Translations under genes and position numbers: made by a program
Notes under the pieces: model-generated
Told to the model about the DNA's origin: nothing
The model's database searches: none
The model's input: the letters and a program-made list of their open reading frames with translations, nothing else
Shown here: piece after piece, positions 46,045 to 57,590 of the stretch
How positions within the stretch are numbered: the stretch's first letter is position 1
Layout of the letters: each line of letters begins with the position of its first letter
Assembly (NCBI GenBank): GCA_002794775.1
Contig: NBAY01000045.1
Location: forward strand, 1-64,000
Direction: 5' to 3'
DNA: 64,000 nucleotides
Source: Porodaedalea pini
Taxonomy: Eukaryota > Basidiomycota > Agaricomycetes > Hymenochaetales > Hymenochaetaceae

Positions 46045-46590
46045 CCCGATTGCAAGGGGCTCACACAACTCGCGTACGAAGAAGTATACCGCACGGTGTT
46101 CAGATGGATCGCGAGCAGGAAGGCGACCTCCTACGAATCAGCCCTGACCCTCTCTTGGTTCAACGCCGCAGCAACGGTGTCCTACGTCCAACTGGCATAC
46201 CTCAGCCAACTGTACGAAGCCCAGGAATTGCTGATTTCTGCAGAAGCCGAGCAGGCCGGCTTCGCAGCAATGCTCAAAGACACCGAGCAGGAGTGTACAG
46301 CACACAAAGCACAACAGTTGGCCCTTCAGGAAACAGTGATCTCGATGGCCCGCCTCACCGAAACCGCTCGGGAACAAGCCATCAAAGCCCACGAACTACT
46401 CTCACAGTTAGTCGGTCAACTCAACAAGCACCACATTGTACCGATCAACCTGGGTGAGCACATGAACTTGATCGCGTCGTGGAATGACTTCAATGCAACG
46501 TTCACAGCTGAGTATGGAAGGATCGCACAGGAAGCATCAGCTATGATGGACGGGGAGGCTAAAGCCGAACACCTGGTGCATTTCTCTTGA
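46045..46590 (+). pseudogene. Gy-A accessory ORF X, 3' part
   Basis: Continues the split ORF: PDCKGLTQLAYEEVYRTVF, then RWIASRKATSYESALTLSWF, a long helical stretch rich in Ala, Gln and Glu (AQELLISAEAEQAGFAAML), and the end KAEHLVHFS, TGA. The open frame has no break over 180 codons, so apart from the B1 insertion and one TGA the ORF had stayed largely intact. No known domain. Confidence 0.78.
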
Positions 46591-46774
46591 AACCCCCCCT
46601 GACTCAAATGCCTCATGTTACATTAGGCAAAATAGAGTACCCCTCCATTCCTTTAATAACAAAGAACCCCATTTTCGTTTGACAACAGACACCGACCCTC
46701 TCTATTTTACTTTCTCTCCACCCAAAAATTTTTTTCTCTCACACCGAACATCGCACTAATTAATAACTCTGAGT

Positions 46775-46786
46775 CTCTATAAAATA
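46775..46786 (+). promoter_or_regulatory. TATA box upstream of ORF Y
   Basis: tctataaaatac lies about 100 bases before the ORF Y ATG and is kept in the A' copy (complement near 7690). It is inside the element, not in an LTR, so Y seems to have its own promoter. Confidence 0.55.
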
Positions 46787-46884
46787 CCCCCTCCTTTTTG
46801 TTCATTTAGAATCACCCGCCCTACAATATCCCCCTCTCGAATAATTCAACTTTGTTCTTCTTCACTTTTACCCCTTCACCGACC

Positions 46885-47436
46885 ATGCATTCAGACCGAA
46901 CCAGCACCGAGTCTTTCTATGACAACCAAATCCTATGCCCGGACAACATACGTGGGGTCCACAACTGGTTGATATCATTCACTCTCGCTGTCGCACGCCA
47001 TCACTCGTGTCAGGCCACCCTCGAGGATGTCCTATGCCACTCCGGATCTCACCAGCACTTCTGGCGCTCGATCGCTGAGCCTGGCATGAAGGTGCACGAG
47101 TTCTTCCTGCACCTGTACATGGTGATCGACATCCAGTTCCAACCCCGACCGACCTTGATCAACAACCACACAAAATATGTCATTAATCAAGGCCTGGAGC
47201 TGCCAGTGAATCAGCATCTACATTCGGCAGTGACACACGACCTGATCTGGATCACAATTATCCCATGGCACCCAGAGCTCCAGACGAGCATACACCACCC
47301 AGCCCCATCAGTCCAACTCGAGAACCTCCGTGACACAGTCACGCAGCAAATAGCACACATCACAAAACTCCAGGGTGCGATTTCGGCATTGATCGGTGAA
47401 CCATCAACCTCTTCTTCTTCTTCTTCGCACCATTAA
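46885..47436 (+). CDS. Gy-A accessory ORF Y
   Basis: ATG at 46885 (MHSDRTSTESFYDNQILC) opens 183 uninterrupted codons to TAA. Features are DNIRGVHNWLISFTLAVARH, a His-rich middle, EFFLHLYMVIDIQFQPRP, and a C terminus with a run of Ser coded by a (tct/ttc) microsatellite, then HH. No signal peptide, transmembrane segment or known motif is visible. It sits between ORF X and the 3' LTR, in gag-pol orientation, with a TATA box of its own. The A' copy (7039-7590) keeps most of the protein, so Y belongs to the element. Role unknown; the codon conservation should be tested. Confidence 0.6.
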   Translation: MHSDRTSTESFYDNQILCPDNIRGVHNWLISFTLAVARHHSCQATLEDVLCHSGSHQHFWRSIAEPGMKVHEFFLHLYMVIDIQFQPRPTLINNHTKYVINQGLELPVNQHLHSAVTHDLIWITIIPWHPELQTSIHHPAPSVQLENLRDTVTQQIAHITKLQGAISALIGEPSTSSSSSSHH

Positions 47437-47542
47437 AAAACCACAGAATGCACCGAACCTTGCCCATTACACATTCTTTAATTTCCAATTCAACCACTTC
47501 TCATGTACACTGCAAACATTTTTTTTCTGGCCCCCCGGGAGA

Positions 47543-48370
47543 TGTAGCGATTAACCATCGCCTACGCGCCAGCTGAGTCTTTCTCCCCTCACTTACACTA
47601 CTCCTTTGAATCCCTTTACTGGCCGCCAAACTTTACCATTTATTCATTCATAATCAGCGGCTGACTCTTCATTATAATTCTTGGTATGGACACGATTGGA
47701 CAGAGGGATGTCGCACGAACTCGATCAGCACATGGACGACCGACTCTTGTGGGGACAGGTGGAAGGAATTAGGTGAGTAGGACAAGGATGTGGGATACGG
47801 GTGTGCAGTGGTGGGAGACGAAAAGAGCAGGTTGGGGACTCCAACATCACTCCACAACAATCAGCTGCGTGATGTGCACAGACCGATCGCCGACTCACTT
47901 TCACATCCATTCACACAGACTCGGCCGAGTCTTGCACTGCTTTCTCTGCTTCAGTTTAGTATAAATTCACAATAGTTTGTACAGACAGAGAGAGGGAGAT
48001 ACGAGACAAGTACAGAGACAGACAGTTCCCTCTCCACCTCTAGACTGCAATCTACTACATGCATACTATGCACTACTTGCCCGACTCTCATTCTGAAAAC
48101 AGTATACATTGACTCTGTCACCGACTCTCAGAACTCCGCCACCCAATCACTGAACACCCTCGGCCACTGCCATAAGTGCCAATTCTACCCACCCAAGTCT
48201 TGGTCCAACCGGAATCCCGCAGGTATCCGTGTCGCCAAGTCTTCATATCTCGAACCTCGCTCTACTTAGGTTGTCCCTCTCGGTATACCAAGTCACCGCA
48301 GTCCCCCTTGGGTCGATCATGAGCCATAGCCCGAATTGCCCTTTGGATTAGAAGAGTCTGCACCTCTACA
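47543..48370 (+). mobile_element. Gy-A 3' LTR (copy A)
   Basis: 828 bp from TGTAGCGATTAACC to GCACCTCTACA, preceded by ccccccgggaga as the possible polypurine end. It ends directly at a truncated arm of foldback F; the bases after it (aagtg) do not match the left flank of the 5' LTR (accgc). Confidence 0.93.
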
Positions 48371-49182
48371 AAGTGAGCCACGTCAGAGCCAAAATGTCAA
48401 AAAATTAGAATGAATGCCTATTTTCTCTGTGAATTCTGCACAGTACCTGCTCATTAAGTACTCAAAAAAAAAGGCATGGTTCTCAGGAGAAGAAATATGT
48501 AAAATAGGGAGCAATAAACTGACTGTGTAGGTGGGTGGAGATCAAACAAGTGCAGCTGATCTGTTCTCTCACCCATTTCCACTGAGATTCAAAAATTATG
48601 GCTCCCCTACATCTATCTATAAAATTCTTTCCTGTGACTGTAAATTAAGTATATGACTATACCAACAGCTCCTGAAAGTTTGAAGCCAATCCATTCAGTA
48701 TTCATGGTGCAGCAGCAAGATTTGTGTTCCACTTCAAGCTCTTTCCACCCTCCTTTTCTCACAACAGGTCTTGCAGAGTAGAACACAAATCTTGCTGCTG
48801 CACCATGAATACTGAATGGATTGGCTTCAAACTTGCAGGAGCTGTTGGTATAGTCATATACTTAATTTACAGTCACAGGAAAGAATTTTATAGATAGATG
48901 TAGGGGAGCCATAATTTTTGAATCTCAGTGGAAATGGGTGAGAGAACAGATCAGCTGCACTTGTTTGATCTCCACCCACCTACACAGTCAGTTTATTGCT
49001 CCCTATTTTACATATTTCTTCTCCTGAGAACCATGTTTTTTTTTTGAGTACTTAATGAGCAGGTACTGTGCAGAATTCACAGAGAAAATAGGCATTCATT
49101 CTAGTTTTTCGACATTTTGGCTCTGACGCAGCTCACTTCACGTGACATGCACGTGTCGCAGGACTTATGAAAATGGCTGTAA
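48371..49182. repeat. Foldback element F, nearly complete
   Basis: 48371-48729 and 48781-49138 are reverse complements with few mismatches (about 359 bp each), around a spacer of about 51 bp. The inner ends are gtgttc/gaacac. The right arm continues to 49182, where similarity to copy 1-443 ends; the matching part of the left arm has been lost at the Gy-A LTR junction. There is no coding. It would form a very long hairpin when single-stranded or transcribed. Confidence 0.88.
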
Positions 49183-49976
49183 GTGATAGTGAAGTCAGTG
49201 CTATCATGGTGCTTGAGCTATATCAAAGTCAGTTTTCGTGTATCTTCGCATGTAAGAGGGCGCCTGTGTTTCTGGTAATGGATACTTATTTTGTCTGCTT
49301 TTGCACTACCATTTAGTCAAGTACTTTCTCAAGATGGAGATGGTATCGTCTATCTGAGATAGTGAGAGTCCCTGGGAGCTATTCCTCTGAGGCAGTGATA
49401 ATGTCTTTCGTGCGGCGCCTTGCCCTTGACAGGTTTGAGCACAGATTAAACAGACTGAATAATTGAATATGCGGATAAAATTCAAATTGAGCATCATCTC
49501 TGCAGGGTGCATAGGCTTGCAGTGCGATTGTGTGGTATGTGACGAGGAATAGAGAAAAATGAATGATTTCGGACTGTGCTGTGGACGCCAACCGTACAGC
49601 ACGGTGAGACAACTAGTAGTGGCAACACCTCTATCTACCTTATACATAGTGACGACTCTGAGACAGTTCAAACATGAGGAACTGAACGAAACACATTGAT
49701 GAAACAAGTTGTTTGATTTTAGGTTGGCGATGCGCCAGTACACATTTCGTCATGACTAGCTTTGTCCTCACCAGTCCTTTGTCAGTGGTGTCTCTTAAGC
49801 AGACAAGTTCCATTCGGGCTAAACGAGTGTTTCGATTCTGTTCAGTTCAGCCACTAAGGTTTATCTCCAAAGAATGCAGAATGAGGCTGTCTACACATAC
49901 GCTTGGAAGCAGAAAATAATAAATAATTCGTACTTTTCAATACAATATATAGTACTCTGCCTTGCTCGCCATCAAG
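49183..49976. other. No gene recognised
   Basis: Base use changes here from the repeat-rich sequence to that of the host island. A 145-codon open frame on the minus strand (49306-49743) has no recognisable motif. It lies beyond the end of the membrane-protein gene and may be part of its 3' region or chance. Confidence 0.4.
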
Positions 49977-51513
49977 TTAAGGAATGACAGAGCGACCTTC
50001 GCCAGTCTTCTTCAAACTGCTTTCGTCCGAATCAGTCTCTATATGACGAGAGATGCAGATATTGACATGGTTCATGCCGTACTCCTCGTCGTGAGAGCTA
50101 ATCTGGACTGGCGTGCGTGCGATTCCTCCTGGGGCCCAGCCACGCAGGTTTCGCTGCGGTGTACTCATAGTGCTCTTGTGATCGAAACCCAAACTCACTC
50201 TTACGATGATCAAGCAGAATACGAAGCCGACAACTGGGCTTGTCTGAGAAGCTTATGAGACACTGGAGATTCGTCGAAGATAAGTTATCATGCTTACCGA
50301 GTCTAGCCCAGGGAACTGAATATTTGAGTTGGAAAGATAGGACACCAAAGTCACCAAAGAACAAGATCTATGTTTTCAAGCATGAATAAAACTTTATATG
50401 AATCAAAAGAGACACCCACGTATATATAGCAGCGCTTTCGACGACGATGACGATGACGCGCTTGATAATTAATTCCCTGTCAGCACATACACCAGCGACG
50501 TGAAGTTGTCTTGCACCTACTAAAACGGTATTTGACCGTCCACCAGATCCTTTAAAGGCACGATTCACACTCCAGATCTTGTACGAGATAATAGCTTGTA
50601 ATCATTATCAGCTTTCAGACGAGGAATCAATGCTCAAGTAAAAATGACTTACATGTGCAATAGATATTTGTTCTGTGCACAGTAGTCACCGCCGATAGAA
50701 GTGTGGACTTTGTATTTAGTGGAACGGTCAGAATCACGAAAAGAGTAACATACACAAGGGTACAGGTAAAAGCCGAAGTAATCCATCGACCTATTACGGA
50801 ACCCGTTAGCACTATTTCCATAAAGCAACGGAATGAAGCTTCGTACTGCACACGGAAAGGAAAACTTGTTCACCAGGCTTGAGTCTTGTAAACTGATAAG
50901 TTATTCCGGTCCCAGTAACTAATGATATAGTCAGTTATGTTCGGCCTTGTAAAATCATAGCAGGTCAGACTAACCAAGAAATGCGAAGGTTGTGCAAAGC
51001 GGGAATATGCATATTACGCTCTTGCGTTCCAATATTATCCAAAGGCGGTAACACTGTCACGTCGGATTATGGTGAATGGACAGGTGGAACCTGAATACGG
51101 GATATACTATACCATAATGATATCCGCAACAATGCACTCGAAGACATATAGCCCAGTCTTGATGACGTTGATGGGTATTGACAAGTTTGCGTAATATGCT
51201 AGCGGGTCGGGATTTTCTGTAACGAAAGCCTGGAAGAGTCTTGTGATATCAAGAATCCAGTGCTACGATTCAAATTAATGTATGCGCTTAGAGTGAAGAG
51301 TGCGGACTCAACTGTTGTAATCGAAATAAAGAGGATAAGAGCCGCTGATAGCATGGTCTTATTGACTGGTCCCGACGAGGATCCCCCTTGAGCATGATGT
51401 TTAGAAATTAGGCAGTAGAGACAAGCGATGAACATGACAAGAAACATGCCGTAGATAGCAGACTCTACGACAATACCACCAAGCTCGCACGGTACTAGGG
51501 ATAAGGTAGACAT
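49977..51513 (-). CDS. Multi-pass membrane protein, multi-exon
   Basis: Exons are joined by eye on the minus strand. The start is at 51513 (MSTLSLVPCELGGIVVESA), followed by helices GMFLVMFIACLYCLI and MLSAALILFISITTVESALF. Then come a segment with FQAFVTENPDPLAYYANL and CIVADIIM (to about 51136), ICIFPLCTTFAFLG (near 51000), CTLVYVTLFVILTVPLN (near 50750), IIKRVIVIVVESAAIYTW (near 50450), and a C-terminal tail MIIVRVSLGFDHKSTMSTP to stop at 49977. This order matches a large family of seven-helix hypothetical proteins common in agaricomycetes; the function is unknown. A frame change near 51250 lacks an obvious intron, so a break is possible. Exact splice sites are uncertain. Confidence 0.6.
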
Positions 51514-52269
51514 GGCTGGAAAAAAAGGCGATTTCCGTTGACGTTGACAGTGGTACTTAAGAGGCGTATTTATGTATCATCTCCCACCAGAGAGTCTGGT
51601 TCGGTATATCTCACGGTTGATATCTCACCCTGTCCAACAATTAATCCCATCTCTCCCAAAAGACACATGAGATACATGTCAGACTAATGATGTGAGGACA
51701 GCAACCTTAAAGGATTAAAAGCGCTCACGGCTTCCCTTCCGAGACGTTTCACCGGTATCAAGGGTACAGAATGGAACCCGGACATCTAAAGAAAGCACTC
51801 AATGACAAATTTCAGGACCTTATGGCACTGCGGAGTTGATCCATTGATATGTAGGAGTAGGAGCGAAGCTGAACTACTACTGTGTGGAGCGCGCCCGTTT
51901 TGGCCCAAGTAACACTAAAAGTCATCCGGCATGTTCAGGATATCAGCGAAAGTTCGAATACTCCGCAATCAATCAAAGTAGAAACATCAGAATGAAAAGA
52001 TGTCCTCTCTCTCTCAACAACGACACCATAAAAAACGATGATCTCCGTGACCCCCGTGGCTCATGAAGACAACGAACATAGACGTCAAGATGCAAGCCTA
52101 ACGCGATGCGATATATGAGTGAATGGAAAAGAGAACACCAAATGTGGCGTTGAAAATGATACGGAGATGGCCTCGGTGTTCCCATGATCTTGGAGATGTA
52201 TCAGCACGCGGTCGATATTTTGTATGAATAAACTTCCGTCAGAGAGTCGAAGTACAGACTAGAGATAGG
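51514..52269. other. Intergenic, no gene supported
   Basis: Short open frames on both strands overlap here without recognisable content or clear splice structure. The part next to 51513 is the likely promoter of the membrane-protein gene. Confidence 0.4.
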
Positions 52270-52596
52270 TTATGAGGTAGGTAGCCGGGTTCGCTCATTT
52301 TGAAAAAAGGCAGTCGGTCCTGAAGTTGTCTCAGACTAGAATGTGCATTAGCAAATGTGTGAGAGGAGACGAACAATAATAGTATAGAGGTACTTATGAG
52401 GAAGCTTTCATACCTTGTTTGCGAGAACGGCTATCGTTTTGAAAAAGGTAACTCGTTTCTGCCATGCATATGGACAATCGTGCTCACAAAGCGCTCGGGT
52501 GAAAATTATAGGAGCATTTGCTTGTTCTGAGCCACGGCAAGACGTGTCCGTTTGATACGGATCCACCTTCCCCGCCACACGTTGGTGCGGCATCAC
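52270..52596 (-). CDS. Possible two-exon small protein
   Basis: Exon 1 (52596-52414) codes MMPHQRVAGKVDPYQTDTS, with four Cys and a basic end, and stops at gtatga. A 78-bp intron ending in ctag leads to exon 2 (52335-52270), SETTSGPTAFFQNERTRL and a stop. Phases agree and would give about 83 residues. I do not recognise it, and coding is supported only by the open frame and splice signals. Equally it could be an upstream exon of something else or chance. Confidence 0.25.
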
Positions 52597-53159
52597 TATC
52601 TTCTTCGCTTCTACGTTCCCTGCTAAAATATAATTAGTGGTGTACAGTAGGGAAGATATATACTTAACTCACGGCCGGACTCTTGTTAGTGACCGTCTAT
52701 CAAGTTCCGCATGAGATTCTCCTTGACCGCGTGGTTCGCCTGAAACTATAAGCTATAAAAATCGGTACCTTCGAAGAGAACGTAAAGATCGGGAGAGCGG
52801 ATGAAGGGACTCGGCCTGTGAGCAACCATGTTCGGCTTACATTTTCCATTGCGGACTTTGAACTCACTCAAGGTTAGATTAATGCACTCATGATGGCATC
52901 TCCTTTCACCCTTCACAACATGAAAGCCTCTCCATTCAAGATACCGAAGCCCCAGTAATTCCTCGGCCTATCCCAACTTCCCAAGTGCTATAAATGTTTC
53001 TCACTTATACCAAACACAATGGCGTTCTTAGTCCAGGCAAGACCCCCTTGGACCACTGCAATTCGGAAGACACATAGCTGAACCCTCGCACACTGGGTAA
53101 GTCCTAGAGCATATTTTTTCATTGTCGCGTTTATCCCCGCAGTCGTAGAATATCGCGCC
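52597..53159 (+). promoter_or_regulatory. Upstream region of the reductase gene
   Basis: A TATA-like tgctataaatg at 52986-52996, about 165 bases before the ATG, follows a CT-rich stretch (52900-52930). This is the best promoter candidate for the gene at 53160. No other gene is visible. Confidence 0.45.
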
Positions 53160-56100
53160 ATGGACTACAAGACGTTGCCTATGGCGCCCTTGCCGCGTAC
53201 GCAGGCGCTTTCTAGCGTATCGTTCAAGCCACCACCATTGGATGGATCTTTGACACTTCCAGAAATGTACGATTGGCATCTCGAGCACAGTCCTGATCAT
53301 CCTATCCTTGCATACATAACCTCTGATAACGTTGAGAAAATTATTCCATGGGGAAAGGGTGTCCATGCGTTTTACAAAGTGGCCAACGAGATACGTCGTC
53401 GCGTTGGTAAAGAAGCAAATTCCAGACATGAAGCTCCCACTGTTGTAGCCATTTTGTCGTCAGCGGGTCTGTACTGTCTTTTCTTTATCAGAATACTTAC
53501 TAAGCGTTAGTTCCCTAGACACTATCACTTACTTTCTGAACATTGCTGGCATCTTCCGCGCAGGCTACACCGTGTTCCCAATTTCACCGCGTAACTCACC
53601 CGCCGCTGTTGCTCACCTTCTGAAAAAGGGTAATGTTTCCCACATCCTTGTTGGCGGGGAGCATGCCTCGCAGACTCTCTGCTTAAAGTCACTTGATCTC
53701 CTCGACGATGACTTTAAATCTGGTATGAAGACGTCGGCATTGCCAACATTCGACGAAATCTTCTCCTTGAGCGACGTCGGAGAATCAGCTGAAGCTGCTC
53801 CCGCCGTAAAATTCGACTTGGACTGCCCGGCGCTTATAGTGCACTCCTCTGGTTCGACTGCTTTTCCCAAACCAATCTACTGGACGCATTACAGATTAAT
53901 CCAGCTTTCCTGGATCCCTTGTTTGTATTTTTCGATGCTGTTAAGGCAAATCGGCTGCTAACTCTCCTAGTAGATTTTGGCGAGCGTGATATGTGTGGAA
54001 CTAGGTTTGCATGTCACTCAATGCCTATGTGAGTTTGATGTTGCGCGACTCAGACGTGTATCTTATTTTTGAGCCTCCTTTCCTAATAGGTTCCATGGGA
54101 TGGGTGTCATGCAAACAGGGTGGACTGTAGGTTCTCTTCGAGCGATGAACTTGCTATCGAACTAAATTTTTGACTAGGCCGCCTCTGGGATTATCATCAC
54201 TGGCTTTGAGCCTCGTACGCCGGCGATTTTGCCTAGCCCAGACACCGTCATAGAGAGCTCCGTTGGCTCGAAAAGCGATATAATCTTCTGTGTTCCCAGT
54301 TTTATCGAGGTTTGCTGGTCTGCTACTTGTCAATCTCATTAATCTAATGCTGCATTTTAGGCTTGGAGTAGAAACAAGGATTATGTCTCAAGCCTCCGTA
54401 AAATTCATGGAATTGTAAGCATTGTTATCCGAGTAACGAAAGAAAATGAAACCCAATGACGTGAATAGCTGTACGGTGGAGGCCCGCTGAATCAGGAAGT
54501 CGGAGACAAACTGTCAAACGAGGGCGTCTCTATATTTATTCTTTACGGAAGGTAACATATTGACTAAATTTCCGAGTTACACATCCTTTGACCGCTAATT
54601 TTTTAGCTCAGAAGTCGGCATAATGAGTCCTATAGTTCCCAGTGAGTGTTTCGAGATTCGTGTAGGCGTGCCCTACTTCACGTGATTTTCAGAACCGGTA
54701 AAGAAGGACTGGAACTACTTCCGCTTATCGGGTAACATCAAGGGCAAGTTCAAACCCGACGGCCATGGGCATTATGAGTTGATCATTATTGTAAGGGACA
54801 CAAATATGCACGTCGGAAAGAGAACTAACTACTTCCAAGCCAAATCCATTTGAAGTTCCGTGTGTCTTTAATACTATTGAAGACGGGGTCGATGCATATG
54901 CTACGAATGACCTTTTGGCTCCACATCCGACTAAGGCTGGCTTATGGAAGGTTCATGGAAGAGTCGACGACCAAATCATGCATTCAACTGGAGAAAAGGT
55001 CCGTCAAGCTCCTTTATCAATAATTTCTAAGCTAACTTCCGATTAGACTAACCCGGGTCCATTGGGTGCGCTTGCACCTTATGCTTTGATTTTTGTTTCT
55101 GATTTGTCTTTCCTACTTACGTTAGAAACCATCTTGAATCAAGACCCGCATATTAACTCGTCTGTGATGTTTGGTCGAGGTCGATTCAATGCTGGAGTCA
55201 TTGTCGACCCTAAACCAGAGTACGCATTCGATCCGGCCGATACAGAGGCGCTAAGCAAGTTCCGTCAGTCTATATGGTGCGTCTCATGGAGAAAAAAATC
55301 TGCGAGATACTGAGTAACATTTATATACATATATCTTATTTTATAGGCCGACTGTGGAAGAAATGAATGCATATGCTCCTCAACACTCTAGGGTATTCAA
55401 GGAGGTAAGGATCGATGGGAGTTGAATGCGCACTTGGATAGCTGTAATTAACTCCCATTTCTGACTAGATGATTCTCGTCTCGTCGCCATCAAAACCGTT
55501 CACCTATACAGCAAAGAATACTGCTAGACGACAGACTATCATTGATGACTATACGGATGAGATCGACGCCCTATATGCTGCTGTTCAAGTGACTACACAA
55601 TCTGAACTGCCTCTACCCGTATCGTGGTCCTTACCTCACTCGACGGAGTTCACGAGGGCAGTAGTAAGGAGCGTCATGAAGCTTTCCATCAAAGATGACG
55701 TCGACTTTTTCCGCCATGGCTGCGACAGGTTCGTTGGTGCTAATTCACAATACATAGGATACTGCTTAATTGACAATTGTGTAGCCTTCAAGCGACGTGG
55801 ATACGCAACACGCTTTTGAATGCATTGCAGATATCAACCGACGTCCAAACGCGGAGCGTACCTATCAACTTCGTCTACCACAACCCGTCCATCGCATCCC
55901 TTTCTGCATACATTTCACGTCTCACAGAACAGCGGGACGACTCTGCAAAACAAAGCGACACTAAACAAACGGTCGAAGCTATGAAGTCTATGGTTTTGAA
56001 GTATAGCACATCATTCAAGCAGCATATCCCGTCCGCTCCTAACCCTCACAAGGATGTAGTCCTGGTCACAGGAACTACTGGTGGATTAGGCTGCTTGTTA

Positions 56101-57410
56101 CTCATCGATCTTCTAAAATCTCCGGACGTTGAGCGCGTCTACGCAGTGAACAGAAACGGAGAAGAGCTAGTTGGCCGTCAGTTGATCGCACTGAAGGAGC
56201 GGGGGTTGGACTCGAGCATTCTTGAGGCATCAAAGCTAGTTCTTCTTGAAGCGGATTTTGAAGTTTCAGGGCTTGGTCTGGATGCACAGATTTACGAAGA
56301 CGTAAGCTCAATCAAAGTCTGTGATCCACCACTGAAGCAATGTCTTTGTTTTTGTAGATCAGGAGGACTGTCACTCATATTATTCACAATGGTCAGTCCC
56401 TTTTCCGCAGCAACAATTATTCAGTCTAACGTTCCGTCAAAGCTTATCCTGTGAATTTTAACTTGGCGCTTCCGTCATTTGAGCCGAATATCGCTGCAAT
56501 TCGTCACATCATCGATTTGGCGCTAGCATCCCCGTTGCCGGAGCCGCCGCGCGTATTGTTCACCAGTTCCATTAGTGTTGTTCGTCGTCAGTGTTCATCT
56601 TCCTACTCCTCACAGCTGTAATCGGCTGACCTTATTTATTGAGGCACCCTTGGCAACATCCCCGTCTCCGAAAAAGACGTCGACCCGTCCGCTGCAATCG
56701 GGACTGGATATAGCGAATCGAAATGGGTCTGCGAGAAACTCTTGGAAATTGCGTCCTCTCAGACTTCTCTCAAGCCGATTACCGTTCGTATTGGACAGTT
56801 GAGCGGAATGAGCGAGGGCGGATACTGGAACCCAAAGGAATGGGTACCTGCTTTAATCAAGTCTAGCATTCATGTGGGCTGTCTACCGAAACTTGACGCA
56901 GTGAGTTTCTGTTGGAGAGTTTCTCTGTGTTGTAGTCTTACACCAATGCTTTACTCGCAGGACATCTCATGGCTTCCCATAGACACTGCTGCGGAGGCTA
57001 TTATCGAGATGCGCAACTCATCTGTTCGTGTGCTCCACCTTGCCCATCCTCATCCAGTCCCCTGGGCCTCTATCTTCGAGCCAGCAGCTCAAGAACTTGG
57101 TGTTCCGTTTGTTGGCTATGATGATTGGTTGCGTGCCGTCAGTTCGGATGATTCTACTTTGGATGCAGGAAAGAGCAGTAAGGTGCTGGATGAAAATCCT
57201 GCATTGCGTATTATCGACTTCTTTCGATCGTCGAGCGAGAATGTGGACGTGTCGGAGTCTCTGGAGGCTATGGGTTTGAAGCGCCTCTCCTTGGAAGAAG
57301 CACTGAAGATCTCAACTGCGCTACGTCATGCACAGGATACCCCGCTCTCAGGAATCGATGTGAAGGATTGGCTTGTCTCTTGGCGGAATTTAGGTTTTCT
57401 TTCATCGTAA
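53160..57410 (+). CDS. NRPS-like adenylate-forming reductase (A-T-R)
   Basis: Nineteen exons join to 3252 coding bases, an open frame of 1083 residues, with 18 introns of 47-70 bp. Adenylation domain: SSGSTAFPKP (A3), LYGGGPLNQE, LYGSSEVG, and GRVDDQIMHSTGEKTNPGP. Carrier domain: FFRHGCDSLQATWIRN, whose phosphopantetheine Ser is built across an intron (55729-55784). Reductase domain: GTTGGLG for NAD(P)H and YSESK as the catalytic Tyr/Lys. It should activate a carboxylic acid with ATP, load it as thioester and release it as aldehyde or alcohol. No condensation domain is present. Fungal relatives include alpha-aminoadipate and aryl-acid reductases; I cannot tell the substrate. The splice at 56587-56643 is least certain. 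No frame break was found, unlike the surrounding elements. Confidence 0.92.
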
Positions 57411-57590
57411 TTTGTATTATCCCCACCCCCCTTAGCACATCCTTGTCTTGTTACAGCTGTTTGCTAAAGTACATGGAAAATGCCGATTTGCATGAATTTT
57501 GACGTGTCGTGCTCAGAGTGAGGGAAAGAAACCAGTAGATGTAGATGACAATCTTCGGAATTGTGAGCAAGACTAATGATTTAGTGTCGG

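Noticed and set aside
33155..46590. ORF X as an envelope (env) gene, given its place after pol
   Set aside because: No signal peptide, membrane anchor or cleavage site is visible; the protein looks soluble and helical.
51884..52185. Short frames on both strands in the host island
   Set aside because: Under 75 codons, overlapping one another, no recognisable motif and no consistent splice structure.
53028..53429. 133-codon open frame opposite the first exon of the reductase
   Set aside because: It is a shadow of the coding exon on the other strand, with no motif of its own.
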